64,000 bases of DNA from Hyphomicrobium_A sp963782555 (GTDB lineage Bacteria > Pseudomonadota > Alphaproteobacteria > Rhizobiales > Hyphomicrobiaceae). The DNA lies in contig CAWAKB010000005.1 of the NCBI GenBank assembly GCA_963782555.1, positions 992,001 to 1,056,000 on the forward strand, in the 5' to 3' direction. Of this stretch, positions 8,503-18,514 are shown in pieces. The position numbers and the translations under genes are program-made. A model generated the notes under the pieces. The model made no database searches, was not told the origin of the DNA, and worked only from the letters and a program-made list of their open reading frames with translations. Within the stretch, counting starts at the first letter, position 1; each line of letters opens with the position of its first letter.

Positions 8503-10050
8503 TCAGCTCTTGTTGAGAGGGATCGCGATGAGGACCGTCTGGTCACCACCCTTCTTGATGTGGAACATGACTGCCGGAAGGCCGTCTGCCTGCGTCTTCT
8601 TGAGGGCGTTAACACATCCTGGGGCGAGGACACCTTCTCGTCGCCGGCCTTCAGGATCACGTCGCCCTCTTTGATGCCTTTCTGGGCGGCATCGGAGTTG
8701 GGGTCGACGTCGGCGATGACGACGCCTTCCTTGGTCTCCGGGACCTCGGCTTCAGGGTCAGCCCGAGCTGCTTCAGATCGACGTTGCCGCTCTCCTGATC
8801 CTGATCCTCAGGCTCCAGCTGGCCTTCGGCCACTTCTGCCGTTTGGGATAGGCGCCGAGCTTGACCTGATGGTCTTCTCGCCCTTGTCGCGCCAGACCTT
8901 CACGTCGACCGTGCTCTTGGCCGGGAGGTCGGCGATGGTGCGGGCGAGATCGCGGCTGTCCTCGATATCCTTTTTGTCGACCTTGAGGATTGCGTCCTCG
9001 ACCTTGAGGCCGGCTGCGGCCGCCGGGCCATCAGCCATCACCTCGCTGATGATGGCGCCCTTCGGCTCCTTCAGACCCAAGCTGCCAGCCAGATCCTTGT
9101 CGATGTTCTGGATCTTCACGCCCAGCCAGCCGCGGCTCACGGTGCCGCCCTTTTCCAGCTGCGCTACCACCTTCTTGACGGTGTCGGCAGGGACCGCAAA
9201 CGCGATACCGACGTTGCCGCCCGTCGGGGAGAAGATCGCCGTATTCACGCCGACCACGTCGCCCTCCAGATTGAAGGCCGGACCGCCGGAGTTGCCGTGG
9301 TTCACGGCAGCGTCGATCTGCATGTAGTCGTAGGGGCGCGCCGATGTTGCGCGGCGAGCGCCGATACGATGCCGGCGGTCACGGTGCCGCCGAGACCGAA
9401 CGGGTTGCCGACCGCAAGCACCCAGTCACCGACACGCGGGTTCTTCTCCGCGAACTTGACGACGGTCAGAGGCTTCTTGGGATCGATCTTCAAGAGCGCG
9501 ATGTCGGTGCGCTGCGTCGGTGCCGACGATCTTGGCGTCGAGCTCCTCCTGATCATCGAAGCTGACCTTCACCTTGGTTGCGCCGTCGACCACGTGGTTG
9601 TTGGTCACGATGTAGCCGTCGGGCGAGACGACGAAGCCAGAGCCCGCCGCCTGACGCGGGCGCGGCTGCTGCGGCGCCATGCCGTTGGGAAGGTTCTTGA
9701 ACAGCTCGTTCAGCGGATGGTCGTCGGGCAGCCCCGGGATGCCCTCGAAGCCGCGCGGATGCCGCGGCTCCGCGGTCGGCGACGCGTTCAACTCATTCGA
9801 GGCCGAGATGCTGACTACCGCGGGCTTCACCTGCTCGACGATGTCGGCGAACGACAAGGTCGTCAGCCGGGATGCCGGGCTTGAGCTGCGCAATGGCCGG
9901 AGCCGGGTGCCTCGGCGAACCCAAACCCAGAAGCCGACGCCGAGAACGGCGACACACGGCAAGACGCCGCAAATCGCGCCCCATCGAGCGGCTGGCGGGT
10001 GCTGGCCCGCTCTTTGCTACGTCCTCAGGCAACCTGGGATCGGAGTGCAT
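8503..10050 (-). pseudogene. degP: DegP/HtrA-type periplasmic serine protease, multiple frameshifts
   Basis: A Do-family endopeptidase of expected length (about 516 codons) is spread over several frames. The ATG at 10050 has GGAGG upstream; a membrane/signal segment (LPCVAVLGVGFWVW) follows in another frame. The catalytic His is in VTNNHVVDG (about 9590), the Asp in TDIALLKID (about 9500) and the Ser in HGNSGGPAF (about 9285). PDZ1 (VSRGWLGVKIQNID) and PDZ2 (DVDPNSDAAQKGIKEGDVI) are both present, and the C-terminus ends VLIAIPLNKS at TGA 8503-8505. At least six frame changes are needed (near 9970, 9520, 9340, 8870, 8830, 8590). All domains and the total length are kept, so the reading is either very recent decay or poor sequence. 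It is a quality-control protease for envelope stress next to a two-component pair. Confidence 0.82.
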
Positions 10051-10292
10051 GCGCGAGAACCTCCATCCTGCGAAGCAGAAGATTCCTTCTTCCAGACGGC
10101 GTAGCCAACCCGGCATTACGGCAGCCTTTCGATTGCCTTAACACTTGGTAATAAATACGTCTCCTTGACCATGAAGACGAACCAAATGAATGTCCCAAGA
10201 ATGAGCCGAGTGCCGCGTATCGGATCGCTGCCGGCGATCGGCTGCACGGCGCAGCTTCCTCAGGCACGGCGATTTCAAATGGCACTGTTTGG

Positions 10293-11404
10293 ATGGGCGC
10301 GATTGCCGCACTCGTGGCAGCCACCTACGCCACTCGGGCTAAGCCCCGCTGCGCGGCGGCAGCCGTATTCGGCGCCGACCAGCGCACCCCCTGCCGCGAT
10401 CGCTGCGCTAGGTCGGCGCCAAGATCGGGGAGCATGCTACGACCCGCGGTCGCAGTCGGTGTGCTCCGCTTTCTGCGTCGGCCCCGACGTGGTCGCGACC
10501 GCCGCGCATTGCCTCTACCGCACGGCGAGTGAGAAGCCGCTGCGGCTCACCGAACTCACCGTGCGGCTGAACGGCAGCCAGCAGAAGACCACATGTCGCG
10601 GGCGCCGCGCAAGGGGACGCCCGAGCTCAACGTGCTCTCCGGCTCGACACACCTCAACGTCATCCGCCGATCGACGCCACGCGCGACTGGGCGCTGATCC
10701 GCGCGGCCGAGCCCTTGTGCAAGGCCGGAGCGCTTAAGATCGCGCCGCCGCCCGGTCAAGGAGGTGATGCGGCTTGCCGACACGACAAAGTCTACAACGT
10801 CGCCTACCACCGCGACCTGCCCAAGTGGCAGCTGATGCTGGGGCGCCATTGCGGCGTCGAGCGCAACTTCGGCCGCCGTACTGGCCGACGATCCAGCAAC
10901 GACTTGACAACCGCAGCAGCTGCTCTTGCACACCTGCGACACCGGCGGCGGCTCATCGGGCTCGCCGCTGCTCGTCGAGGGCGCCAACGGCCCCGAGGTC
11001 GTCGGCATCAATGTCGGCACCTACGTGCAGTCGAAGGTCGTCCTGCTCAACGGCGAGGTGGTGCACCGGTTCAAGGCGGACGACGTCGCCAACACCGGCG
11101 TCAATCGCAGGCGTTCGCCGGCGCCTTCTACGGCATTCCGCGACGCCGACCTTCTGGCGAGCTACCGCGACATTCTCCGGCTTCAGGACGCCCTCGCGGC
11201 GCGCGCGCTCTACACCGGCCCACGCGACGGCCGCTACAGCGACGATTTGAGGGCGGCGATCGAGTCCTTCCAGCGCGCCGCGGCCATGCCCGTAACCGGG
11301 CTCGCGACGCGCCCGCTTCTCGCCGCCGTCGTCGGCGAGAGCCATCTCGTCACCGGAAAGATCCCATCAGGCGCGCGCACGGCGGAATCGCAGTCGGCAC
11401 CGCT
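10293..11404 (+). pseudogene. secreted trypsin-like serine protease with peptidoglycan-binding domain, multiple frameshifts
   Basis: The segments lie in at least three frames. A signal-peptide-like start (MGAIAALVAATYATRA) comes first, then VCSAFCVGPDVVATAAHCLYR with the catalytic His, then RDWALIRAAEPLC with the Asp (about 10690), then VYNVAYHRDLPKWQLMLGRHC, then CDTGGGSSGSPLLVEG with the Ser (about 10955). A C-terminal peptidoglycan-binding domain follows (LQDALAARALYTGPRDGRYSDDLRAAIESFQ). This is an S1-type protease fused to PG_binding_1, as seen in many Rhizobiales. The end near 11404 is approximate and abuts ccmH, which is convergent. It has the same frameshift pattern as neighbouring degP. 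The start could also be an upstream ATG in another frame. Confidence 0.62.
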
Positions 11405-11930
11405 AGCTGGTCTTGGGGTTCTCGTCAGGTTTGGCATCGGCCAGAAGTGCGCGCAGCTTGTCCTCTTCGGCGCTGGTGAGCACGCCAGCGGCCCCGCTCG
11501 GGGACGCGCGTTGCCGGAAGGCGCGAAAGGCCGCCGCGAGAGCGGCCAGCAGCACCAGCACCGGGGTCAGCCACAACAGCAGCGTGCGCGCGTCGAGCGG
11601 AGGCCGCAGCAGTACGAACTCGCCGTAGCGGTCCTCAATGAAGCGCATCACTTGGCTGTCGCTGTCGCCCGCCTTGAGGCGCTCGCGCACCAGCAGGCGC
11701 AGATCGCGCGCGAGCGGGGCGTTGCTGTCGTCGATCGACTGGTTCTGGCAGACGAGGCAGCGCAGTCCCTCCGAGATGTGGCGGGCGCGGGCCTCGAGCA
11801 CGGGGTCGGCGAGGATCTCGTCGGGCTCTACCGCCAGCGTCGGTACCGCCAAAAGCGTCAGCATGGCGAAAGCGCCGCCAACGAGCGCAAGCACGAACGA
11901 GCGCGCACGCCTAGCCATCGCGGGCCTCAT
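11403..11930 (-). CDS. ccmH: cytochrome c maturation protein CcmH (CycL)
   Basis: 175 aa. It has an N-terminal signal/membrane segment, then the conserved periplasmic domain with the redox motif RCLVCQNQSI (CxxC at residues 58-61), and a C-terminal membrane helix (LLLWLTPVLVLLAALAAAF, about 117-136). CcmH reduces or presents the apocytochrome haem-binding cysteines to the CcmF/CcmH ligation complex on the periplasmic side. The ATG overlaps the ccmF stop codon (ATGA type), which makes it the last gene of the ccmI-E-F-H operon. A second in-frame ATG four codons later is also possible. Confidence 0.93.
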   Translation of the reverse strand: MRPAMARRARSFVLALVGGAFAMLTLLAVPTLAVEPDEILADPVLEARARHISEGLRCLVCQNQSIDDSNAPLARDLRLLVRERLKAGDSDSQVMRFIEDRYGEFVLLRPPLDARTLLLWLTPVLVLLAALAAAFRAFRQRASPSGAAGVLTSAEEDKLRALLADAKPDENPKTS

Positions 11931-13906
11931 TCGGCGGGTGCGGCAACAAAGCGACGTGCGCGTCCCGGCGCCCCGACGCGCAGGCGCCGGTCGCTCAGCG
12001 ACACGCCGCCGCCAATGAACATGATCAATGCGCCTATCCAGATGAAGCGCACGAGCGGATTGAAGTAGAGCCGCACCGCGTAGCCGCCGCTCTGTTGCGG
12101 GTCGCCCAGCACCACGTAGAGATCGCCGCGCCAGGAGGCGTGGATGCCGGCCTCGGTGGTCGGCTGCGGCGGCGCATCGTAGAGGCGCTTTGACGGCTCG
12201 AGCCGCGACACGGGCTCCGACCCCCGCGTGACATCGAACAGGCCAACCTGCTCGCGATAGTTGGGCCCGGTCGCCGGCACCACGCCGCGGAAGGCGAGCG
12301 TGTAGCCCGCAAGGCTCACCGTTTGGCCGGGCTTCATGACGAGGATGCGCTCCTCGCGATAGGCGCTGGTCGCGACCACGCCGACGACCAGCAGCCCCAC
12401 GCCGAAATGGGCAAGCGTCGTGCCGAACGCCGAGCGCGGCTGCGTCTTGAGGCGGCGCCACGTCTCGGCAAGGGTCCCGTTGCCGAGGCGTGCGCGGTAG
12501 GCGAGGTCGGAGACGGCGCCTGCCATGACGTATACGCCGAGCGCCAGTCCGAAGGGTGCGAGCACGGGGCCGTGGTGGAACACGGCGATGCCGATCGCCA
12601 GCGCCACGATCGCCAGAATGGCGGCAAACATCAAACGCTGCGCGGCGCCGAGCACGTCCCCGCGCTTCCAGGCCAGGAACGGGCCGAAGGGAAGCGCCAG
12701 AAACAGCGGCACCATCAGCGGCACGAAGGTCAGATTGAAGTACGGCGGCCCCACCGAGATCTTGGCGCTGGTGAACGACTCGAGCAGCAGCGGATAGAGG
12801 GTGCCGACGAGCACGGTCGCGCAGGCCGTCGTCAGCAGGATGTTATTGAGCACGAGGCTGCCCTCGCGGCTCAAGGGTGCAAAGAGGCCGCCCTGGCGCA
12901 GATCGCGCGCGCGCAGAGCAAAGAGCGCAAGCCCGCCGCCGGTGAAGAGCGTCATGATGGCAAGGATGAACACCCCGCGCCTGGGATCGACCGCGAAGGC
13001 GTGCACGGAGGTGAGCACGCCCGAGCGCACCAGGAAGGTGCCCATCAACGACAGCGAGAAGGTGAGGATCGCGAGCAGGATGGTCCAGACCTTGAGCGCG
13101 TCGCGCTTCTCCATCACCACGGCGGAGTGCAAGAGCGCCGTGCCGGCGAGCCACGGCATGAAGGAGGCGTTCTCGACGGGATCCCAGAACCACCAGCCGC
13201 CCCAGCCCAGCTCGTAGTAGGCCCACCAGGAGCCCATGGCGATGCCGATGGTCAGGCACATCCAGGCAGCCAGCGTCCACGGGCGCACCCAGCGCGCCCA
13301 GGCGGCGTCGAGCCGTCCCTCGATCAGCGCCGCGATCGCGAACGAGTAGGCGATCGAGAAGCCGACGTAGCCGGTGTAGAGAAGTGGCGGATGAAAGGCC
13401 AGCGCCGGGTCCTGCAGGATCGGGTTGAGGCCGTTGCCGTCGGCGGGCGGCGGATCGATGCGCAGGAACGGGTTGGAGGTGAGGAGGATAAAGAGGCAGA
13501 ACGCCACCGCGATCGAGGCCTGCACGGCGAGCACGTTGGCCTTCAGCGTCGGCGGTAGGTTGCGCCCGAAGGCGGCCACGGCGGCCCCGAAGATGGAGAG
13601 GATCAGCACCCACAGCATCATCGACCCCTCGTGGTTCCCCCACACGCCGGAGATGCGATAGAGCAGCGGCTTGGTCGAATGGGAGTTGGCCACCACGTTG
13701 GCGACGGAGAAGTCGGAGGTGATGTAGGCGTTCATGAGCGCCAGGAAGGAGACCAGCAGCAGACCGAACTGACACAGCGCGGCGGGCTCCGCGACCGCCA
13801 TCAGGCGGTCGTCGCGCACGCGCGCGCCCCAGGCCGGCACCACCATCTGCAGGATGGCAACGAGCAGCGCCGAGACCAGCGCGAAATGCCCCAGCTCTAC
13901 GATCAC
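11927..13906 (-). CDS. ccmF: haem lyase CcmF/CycK (cytochrome c-type biogenesis)
   Basis: 659 aa, normal length, with about 15 membrane segments. The tryptophan-rich haem-handling signature GWGGWWFWDPVENASFMPW is at residues 234-252. Conserved histidines occur in SGVWGNHEGSM (about 86-96) and ALAFHPPLLYTGY (about 168-180). CcmF attaches haem delivered by CcmE to apocytochrome c in the inner membrane. It starts 40 bases downstream of ccmE and overlaps ccmH at the 3' end. Intact. Confidence 0.97.
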   Translation of the reverse strand: MIVELGHFALVSALLVAILQMVVPAWGARVRDDRLMAVAEPAALCQFGLLLVSFLALMNAYITSDFSVANVVANSHSTKPLLYRISGVWGNHEGSMMLWVLILSIFGAAVAAFGRNLPPTLKANVLAVQASIAVAFCLFILLTSNPFLRIDPPPADGNGLNPILQDPALAFHPPLLYTGYVGFSIAYSFAIAALIEGRLDAAWARWVRPWTLAAWMCLTIGIAMGSWWAYYELGWGGWWFWDPVENASFMPWLAGTALLHSAVVMEKRDALKVWTILLAILTFSLSLMGTFLVRSGVLTSVHAFAVDPRRGVFILAIMTLFTGGGLALFALRARDLRQGGLFAPLSREGSLVLNNILLTTACATVLVGTLYPLLLESFTSAKISVGPPYFNLTFVPLMVPLFLALPFGPFLAWKRGDVLGAAQRLMFAAILAIVALAIGIAVFHHGPVLAPFGLALGVYVMAGAVSDLAYRARLGNGTLAETWRRLKTQPRSAFGTTLAHFGVGLLVVGVVATSAYREERILVMKPGQTVSLAGYTLAFRGVVPATGPNYREQVGLFDVTRGSEPVSRLEPSKRLYDAPPQPTTEAGIHASWRGDLYVVLGDPQQSGGYAVRLYFNPLVRFIWIGALIMFIGGGVSLSDRRLRVGAPGRARRFVAAPAE

Positions 13907-13946
13907 CTGGCGTTACCTTTCCTCAAGACGTTGTCGTTGCTCGCCA

Positions 13947-14414
13947 TCATTCGGTCATTGCCGCAGTTGGATGGGTCGCGCCCTTGCCGAGCTTCACGCC
14001 CTTCGCCTGCAGGGCCTTGGCGACTTCGGGCGGCATGTAGGTCTCGTCGTGCTTGGCGAGCACCGTATCCGCGACGAACACGCCTGATGGCGTCAGCTTG
14101 CCCTCGGTGACCACGCCCTGGCCCTCGCGGAAGAGATCAGGCAGCACGCCCTCGTAGGTCACCGGAATATCCTTCAAGGTGTCGGTGACGACGAAGCTGA
14201 CCTTGGCGCCCTCGCCCCGCTTCACCGAGCCCTTCTCGACGAGACCGCCCAGGCGAAAGCGCTCGCCCGGCGCGATGTGCTTTTCAGCGATGTCGCTCGG
14301 GGTATGGAAGAAGACGATCGAATCGCGCATCGCAAAGAGCACGAGCCCCACGGCCACCATCAGCACGCTCACGCTGACGCCGATCAACACGCCTCGCCTT
14401 TGCTTCCTCGTCAT
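13947..14414 (-). CDS. ccmE: haem chaperone CcmE (CycJ)
   Basis: 155 aa. It has an N-terminal anchor (residues about 9-29), a periplasmic OB-fold beta-barrel, and the covalent haem-binding motif KHDETYMPP with His122 and Tyr126. CcmE binds haem covalently and hands it to CcmF. It sits between ccmI (34 bases upstream) and ccmF in the operon. The length and all motifs are standard. Confidence 0.96.
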   Translation of the reverse strand: MTRKQRRGVLIGVSVSVLMVAVGLVLFAMRDSIVFFHTPSDIAEKHIAPGERFRLGGLVEKGSVKRGEGAKVSFVVTDTLKDIPVTYEGVLPDLFREGQGVVTEGKLTPSGVFVADTVLAKHDETYMPPEVAKALQAKGVKLGKGATHPTAAMTE

Positions 14415-14448
14415 CGCGTCTCCCTTGGCCTGCCCGAGGGACCGGCCA

Positions 14449-15612
14449 TCATGTACCGATGCCTAGCACCTGCGCCAGCGCCTGTAACTGCGCCAGAGCC
14501 TTCTCGTCGCCGGCAAAGTTGCTGCGGGCCTCGGCAAGCGCGGCCGTCGCATCCTGCGACCTGCCCAGGACAACGTAGGAACGCACGAGCTGCATCCAAC
14601 CCTCGAGGTCCTTGCTGTTGGTCTTGAGCCGCTCGGCGAGGCTGGCGACCATCTTCTCGATGAACGCTTGGCGCTGCTCGGGCGTCATGGTGTGGAAGTT
14701 TGGCCGCTCAGGCGCTTCCCCCGCAGGCGCCTCTCCTGCGTTCTTTGCCTCCGCCTCGGGGGCGCCCGCCGCAGGCACCTTGCCGAGCTTTGCCGCCACG
14801 CTCTTCATGCGGTCCTCAAGCAGGCTGTGCCACGGCTCCTTTGCGGTTGCGATCAGCGCCTTGTAGTCGGCGGCGGCCCCGGCGAGATCGCCGTCCTGCT
14901 CCTTGGCGATCGCGAGCCACACCTGCGGCTCCACCGCCTTGGGATCGAGCGCGCGCAGTTTCACATAAGCCTTGCGCGCCGGCTCCTCCACCACGCCGTT
15001 GGCCAGCATGATCGAGGCGCGCGCAAAGCCGGCGAGCCGCTGCGGCGACTCGCCCAGGAGCTGCGTTGCCCGCTCGAACGCGTCGGCCGCCTGGCGGAAA
15101 TCGCCCATGCGCATGTAGACGGGGGCCAGCACGTCCCAGCCGCGGCCGTCGCTCGGGTTCTGGCGCAGGTGCGCCTCGACCTTGGCGACGAGATCGGCGG
15201 CGCTCGCCTGCTCGATCGGCTCGTTGAGGCGCGCCGCGTAGGGACGCCCGGGCATGGTGGGCGAGCCGACGAAGAGATAGATAAGAAGTGCGGCGAGCGG
15301 CAGCGCCGCAGCAGACCACAACACCGCGTTGCGCAGGCCGGAGCCCGCACCGGCGTCGGCGGAAGGCGTGCGCTCGCGCTCCTCGGCGTGGCGGATTAGG
15401 CGGCGCGCCACCTCGACGCGCGCGGACTCGGCTTCCGTGCCGGCGAGCAAGCCTTGCGCGCGCTCCGATTCGATCTCGGCCAGTTGATCCTTGTAGACGG
15501 CGAGCTCGCTGTCGGGTGCGCCCGGCGTGCTCGCACGCGCAGCCAGCAATGGCCGCGTCACCGCCCAAACGACGGCCGCCGCCAAAATCGCAAACCCGAT
15601 CCAAAGCACCAT
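14449..15612 (-). CDS. ccmI: cytochrome c biogenesis protein CcmI (CycH), TPR apocytochrome chaperone
   Basis: About 387 aa from the ATG at 15612 (MVLWIGFAILAAAVVWAV), which fits the known CcmI start at the first membrane helix; an upstream ATG at 15669 would add 19 unconserved residues. A second helix lies near 100-120 (NAVLWSAAALPLAALLIYLF). The periplasmic part contains TPR-like repeats (GRGWDVLAPVYMRMGDFRQAADAFERAT) that bind apocytochrome C-termini. It is the first gene of the ccmIEFH operon. Confidence 0.93.
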   Translation of the reverse strand: MVLWIGFAILAAAVVWAVTRPLLAARASTPGAPDSELAVYKDQLAEIESERAQGLLAGTEAESARVEVARRLIRHAEERERTPSADAGAGSGLRNAVLWSAAALPLAALLIYLFVGSPTMPGRPYAARLNEPIEQASAADLVAKVEAHLRQNPSDGRGWDVLAPVYMRMGDFRQAADAFERATQLLGESPQRLAGFARASIMLANGVVEEPARKAYVKLRALDPKAVEPQVWLAIAKEQDGDLAGAAADYKALIATAKEPWHSLLEDRMKSVAAKLGKVPAAGAPEAEAKNAGEAPAGEAPERPNFHTMTPEQRQAFIEKMVASLAERLKTNSKDLEGWMQLVRSYVVLGRSQDATAALAEARSNFAGDEKALAQLQALAQVLGIGT

Positions 15613-15760
15613 TGCGCCATCCAAGACCCTCAGCGAGGCTGGCATAGGGCGCGCGCGCCTGACTGACAAGGGTTGTGCGCCGCACAGAGGTCTTCTGCCG
15701 CGGCTTCCGCTGTCGACGGTTAAGCGTCGCTGATGGCGTCGATGAGGCTAAGCCTGGCCG

Positions 15761-16231
15761 TCAGGCGACATTCTTCCAAGTGCCATCCCGATTGCGGCAA
15801 GCCGTGCCGTGCATGGTGCTGGGATGGCCGTCGATATAGACGGTATGGGTGTAGTCGCGGCAATCCTTGCCGGCGCGCTTGTAGGGGCGGCTGGGCACCA
15901 CATCGCCGTAGCGGCCGTTATCGGGGTTGCGCCAGTGGCGCGGGCGACCAGATTCGCCTTCCTCCAGCGCCTCGTATTCCGCCTCCTGGGCGAGCCTGCG
16001 ATCCTGCTCGTCCATCGAGCGGCCGATCTCGCTGCCGACGATCCCGCCGATCATGGCGCCGGCCACGGTGGCGAGCACGTTGCCCGAGCCTTTGCCGATC
16101 TGGTTGCCGATGATGCCGCCGGCGACGCCGCCGACGACCAAGCCGGTGTCGGCCTTGCTTGGACCATCGGGTCCGCAGGCGGTCAGAAGAATGGGAATGA
16201 GCGCGATGGCGGGAATGCGCACCTGGCGCAT
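15761..16231 (-). CDS. glycine-zipper outer-membrane lipoprotein (17-kDa antigen-like)
   Basis: About 156 aa from the ATG at 16231, preceded by GGGGAGA; a longer frame to 16273 has no ribosome site. The signal peptide ends in the lipobox ILLTACG, so Cys would be lipidated. A glycine-zipper segment follows (GLVVGGVAGGIIGNQIGKGSGN and AGAMIGGIVGSEIG), then a charged helix and a C-terminal region with GKDCRDYTHTVYIDG, typical of the rickettsial 17-kDa antigen family. The role is probably structural, in the outer membrane. The C-terminal Cys/Tyr region resembles that of paralogues common in Rhizobiales. Confidence 0.8.
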   Translation of the reverse strand: MRQVRIPAIALIPILLTACGPDGPSKADTGLVVGGVAGGIIGNQIGKGSGNVLATVAGAMIGGIVGSEIGRSMDEQDRRLAQEAEYEALEEGESGRPRHWRNPDNGRYGDVVPSRPYKRAGKDCRDYTHTVYIDGHPSTMHGTACRNRDGTWKNVA

Positions 16232-16417
16232 GGCACTGTCTCCCCGAAATCCCGTATAAAGCGCGCCAAGCACGCGCCGGTTCTTGCCCAGCTTTGTTGT
16301 ACGGACTCGACTGGAGCCACACTGTAGCCGTCTAGCCAGCCAATGTGCACTCCTCGTGACCGAATGCCGACCTCAATGCGGCGGAGCGCCCCCCGCTTTC
16401 GCGAGGCGCTTTCCGTG

Positions 16418-17809
16418 TCACACGGCGGGCAGCTCGAGGTGCACGGCAAGTCCCCCGTCGGGTCCCTCGGCGAGCTCGCAGGAGCCGCGATAGGACTGTG
16501 CCAGATCCATCACGATCGAGAGCCCCAGGCCGGAGCCGGGCTTGGTCTCATCAAGCCGCAAGCCGCGCTTGCCGATGCGCGCACGCTGTTCACTGGTCAG
16601 CCCCGGCCCGTCGTCGGCAACGGTGATGTTGAGGCGGCGGCGCTGCGTGCGCCCGGTCACCGGCGCGACCTCGACTGAAAGCCTGACTGAGCGGCGCGCC
16701 CACTTGCAGGCGTTGTCCAGGAGATTGCCCAGCATCTCCTCCAGGTCCTGACGCTCGCCCTGGAAGCGCGCCTCCGGCGGACAGGCGACGGTGATCGTCA
16801 CGCCTTTCTCCTGATGGATGCGCTCCAGCGTGCGCACCAGCGGCGCCACCACCGGCTCGACCGGCGTGACGCGCCCGATGACGTTGACGCGCGCCGCCAT
16901 GCGCGCGCGGTCGAGGTAATGCTTGACCGACTCGCTCATGATCAGCGCCTGCTCGGCGACCTTGGAGCCAAGCCCGGTCTTCTCGCCGCGCGCCTCGTTG
17001 GTGATGACGGCGAGCGGCGTCTTCAAGGCGTGCGCCAGATTGCCGACCTGCGTGCGCGCACGATCGACGATGTCCTGGTTGGAGCGGATGAGCGCGTTGA
17101 GCTCCGACTGCAAAGGCTCGATCTCGGCGGGGAGCTCGCCTTCCAGCGTCGATGCGGCGCCGGAGCGAATGGCGGCGAGGCCGCGCTCGATCTGGCGCAG
17201 CGGCAAGAGCCCGAACCGCACCTGGAACAGCGTGACGGCGACGAGGCCGATGCCGGCCAGCGCCAGCGCCGTGGTCAGGCGGTAGCGGAAATTGGCGACC
17301 AGGTGGTCGAGCCAATCCTGCGGGCCGGCGACGATGATGGAGTAGCGGGGAGTGTCGGGCTCGTGGCCGAGTGTGTCGATTACCTCGACGAGACGCAGCG
17401 GCTCGCCCCTCGGCCCCTTCGCCGTCATCCAGCGCGCGCCCGACGCATCGGGCGCAATGCGCTTGGCGGCGGGCGACGGCAGGGTTGCGGTTGCCAGCGA
17501 GGCGGAGACGAGCCGTGCCGCATTCTTGTCATCGAGCGGCGTGATTTGCCAGTACCAGCCCGAGTGCGTCACCTCGAACAGCGGCTCGTAGAGGTTGGCC
17601 GGCGCCGTGGGCGGCCCCTGGCCCGACGTGCCCATGCTGTCGACGGAGATGGCGTTGACCAGCTTCTGCAGCTGCCCGTCGAAGCTCGCCTGCACGTCGT
17701 CGCGGTAGAGCCCGTAGATGATGAACCCCGCGATGGGGAGCACCAAAAGCGTCCACGCGGCGGCAGTGGTGAAGAGGCGGAACGCGAGCGAGTTGAAGCG
17801 CATGCGCAC
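16418..17809 (-). CDS. feuQ: sensor histidine kinase, FeuQ/PhoQ-like
   Basis: 463 aa. TM1 is at residues about 12-34, a periplasmic domain at about 35-170 and TM2 near 180-200. The H-box is VGNLAHALKTPLAVITNEA (the LAHALKTP form typical of the PhoQ/FeuQ group), the N-box is EEMLGNLLDNACKWA, and the G boxes are DDGPGL and GSGLGLSIV. It lies 33 bases downstream of the response regulator gene. FeuPQ in rhizobia controls osmoadaptation and exopolysaccharide or symbiosis genes. The name is assigned on the regulator similarity and gene order, from memory. Confidence 0.8.
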   Translation of the reverse strand: MRMRFNSLAFRLFTTAAAWTLLVLPIAGFIIYGLYRDDVQASFDGQLQKLVNAISVDSMGTSGQGPPTAPANLYEPLFEVTHSGWYWQITPLDDKNAARLVSASLATATLPSPAAKRIAPDASGARWMTAKGPRGEPLRLVEVIDTLGHEPDTPRYSIIVAGPQDWLDHLVANFRYRLTTALALAGIGLVAVTLFQVRFGLLPLRQIERGLAAIRSGAASTLEGELPAEIEPLQSELNALIRSNQDIVDRARTQVGNLAHALKTPLAVITNEARGEKTGLGSKVAEQALIMSESVKHYLDRARMAARVNVIGRVTPVEPVVAPLVRTLERIHQEKGVTITVACPPEARFQGERQDLEEMLGNLLDNACKWARRSVRLSVEVAPVTGRTQRRRLNITVADDGPGLTSEQRARIGKRGLRLDETKPGSGLGLSIVMDLAQSYRGSCELAEGPDGGLAVHLELPAV

Positions 17810-17842
17810 TAGTGCCCCGATGCGAATGTCTCGATCATCACG

Positions 17843-18514
17843 CTAGCCCTGCTCGGGCACCTCGCTCAGGCGGTAGCCGAGCCCGCGCACGGTCTGGATC
17901 AAGTCAACGGGGATTTTTTTGCGCAGCCGGCCGATGAACACCTCGATCGTATTGGAGTCGCGATCGAAGTCCTGCTCGTAGAGATGCTCGACGAGCTCGG
18001 TGCGCGACACGACGCGGCCGTTATGGTGCATGAGGTAGGCGAGCAGCCGGTACTCGTGCGAGGTGAGCTTGATCTGCTGGCCGTCGCAGGTGACGCGCGC
18101 CGACTTGGTGTCGAGCCGCAAGGGGCCGCATTCGATCTCAGCGCGCGCATGGCCAGACGCGCGGCGCACCTGCGCGCGCACCCGTGCGAGCAGCTCCTCC
18201 ATGTGGAAGGGCTTGGCGAGATAGTCGTCGGCGCCCGCGTCCATGCCGGCGACCTTGTCGCTCCAGCGGTCGCGCGCGGTGAGGATGATGACCGGCATCT
18301 TGCGGTCGGCGCGGCGCCACTGCTCGAGGATGGAGATGCCATCCATCTTCGGCAGGCCGATGTCGAGGATGACGATGTCGTAGGGCTCGGTGTCGCCGAG
18401 GAAATAGCCTTCCTCGCCGTCCGACGCCGAGTCGACCGCGTAGCCCAAATCCGACAGCGCCGACACGAGCTGCCGGTTCAGATCTTTGTCATCCTCTACG
18501 ACAAGGACACGCAC
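17843..18514 (-). CDS. feuP: response regulator, FeuP/PhoP-like (OmpR family)
   Basis: 223 aa, exactly the usual length. The receiver domain has acidic residues EDD (8-10), the phospho-acceptor Asp in DIVILDIGLPKMDG and the conserved Lys in DYLAKPFHMEEL. The winged helix has LTSHEYRLLAYLMHHNGRVVS and SNTIEVFIGRLRKKI. The run LYEQDFDRDSNTIEVFIGRLRKK is characteristic of FeuP. It is followed by its kinase. The region upstream (18515-18645) is a short promoter stretch. Confidence 0.87.
   Translation of the reverse strand: MRVLVVEDDKDLNRQLVSALSDLGYAVDSASDGEEGYFLGDTEPYDIVILDIGLPKMDGISILEQWRRADRKMPVIILTARDRWSDKVAGMDAGADDYLAKPFHMEELLARVRAQVRRASGHARAEIECGPLRLDTKSARVTCDGQQIKLTSHEYRLLAYLMHHNGRVVSRTELVEHLYEQDFDRDSNTIEVFIGRLRKKIPVDLIQTVRGLGYRLSEVPEQG

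Noticed and set aside
11403..12461. 352-codon frame as one long CcmH
   Set aside because: The first 177 codons are a shadow of the ccmF end; the real ccmH starts at 11930, coupled to the ccmF stop.
12323..13558. 411-codon open frame antisense to ccmF
   Set aside because: A shadow of ccmF: low-complexity Arg/Gly/His protein, no domain, no ribosome site that fits.
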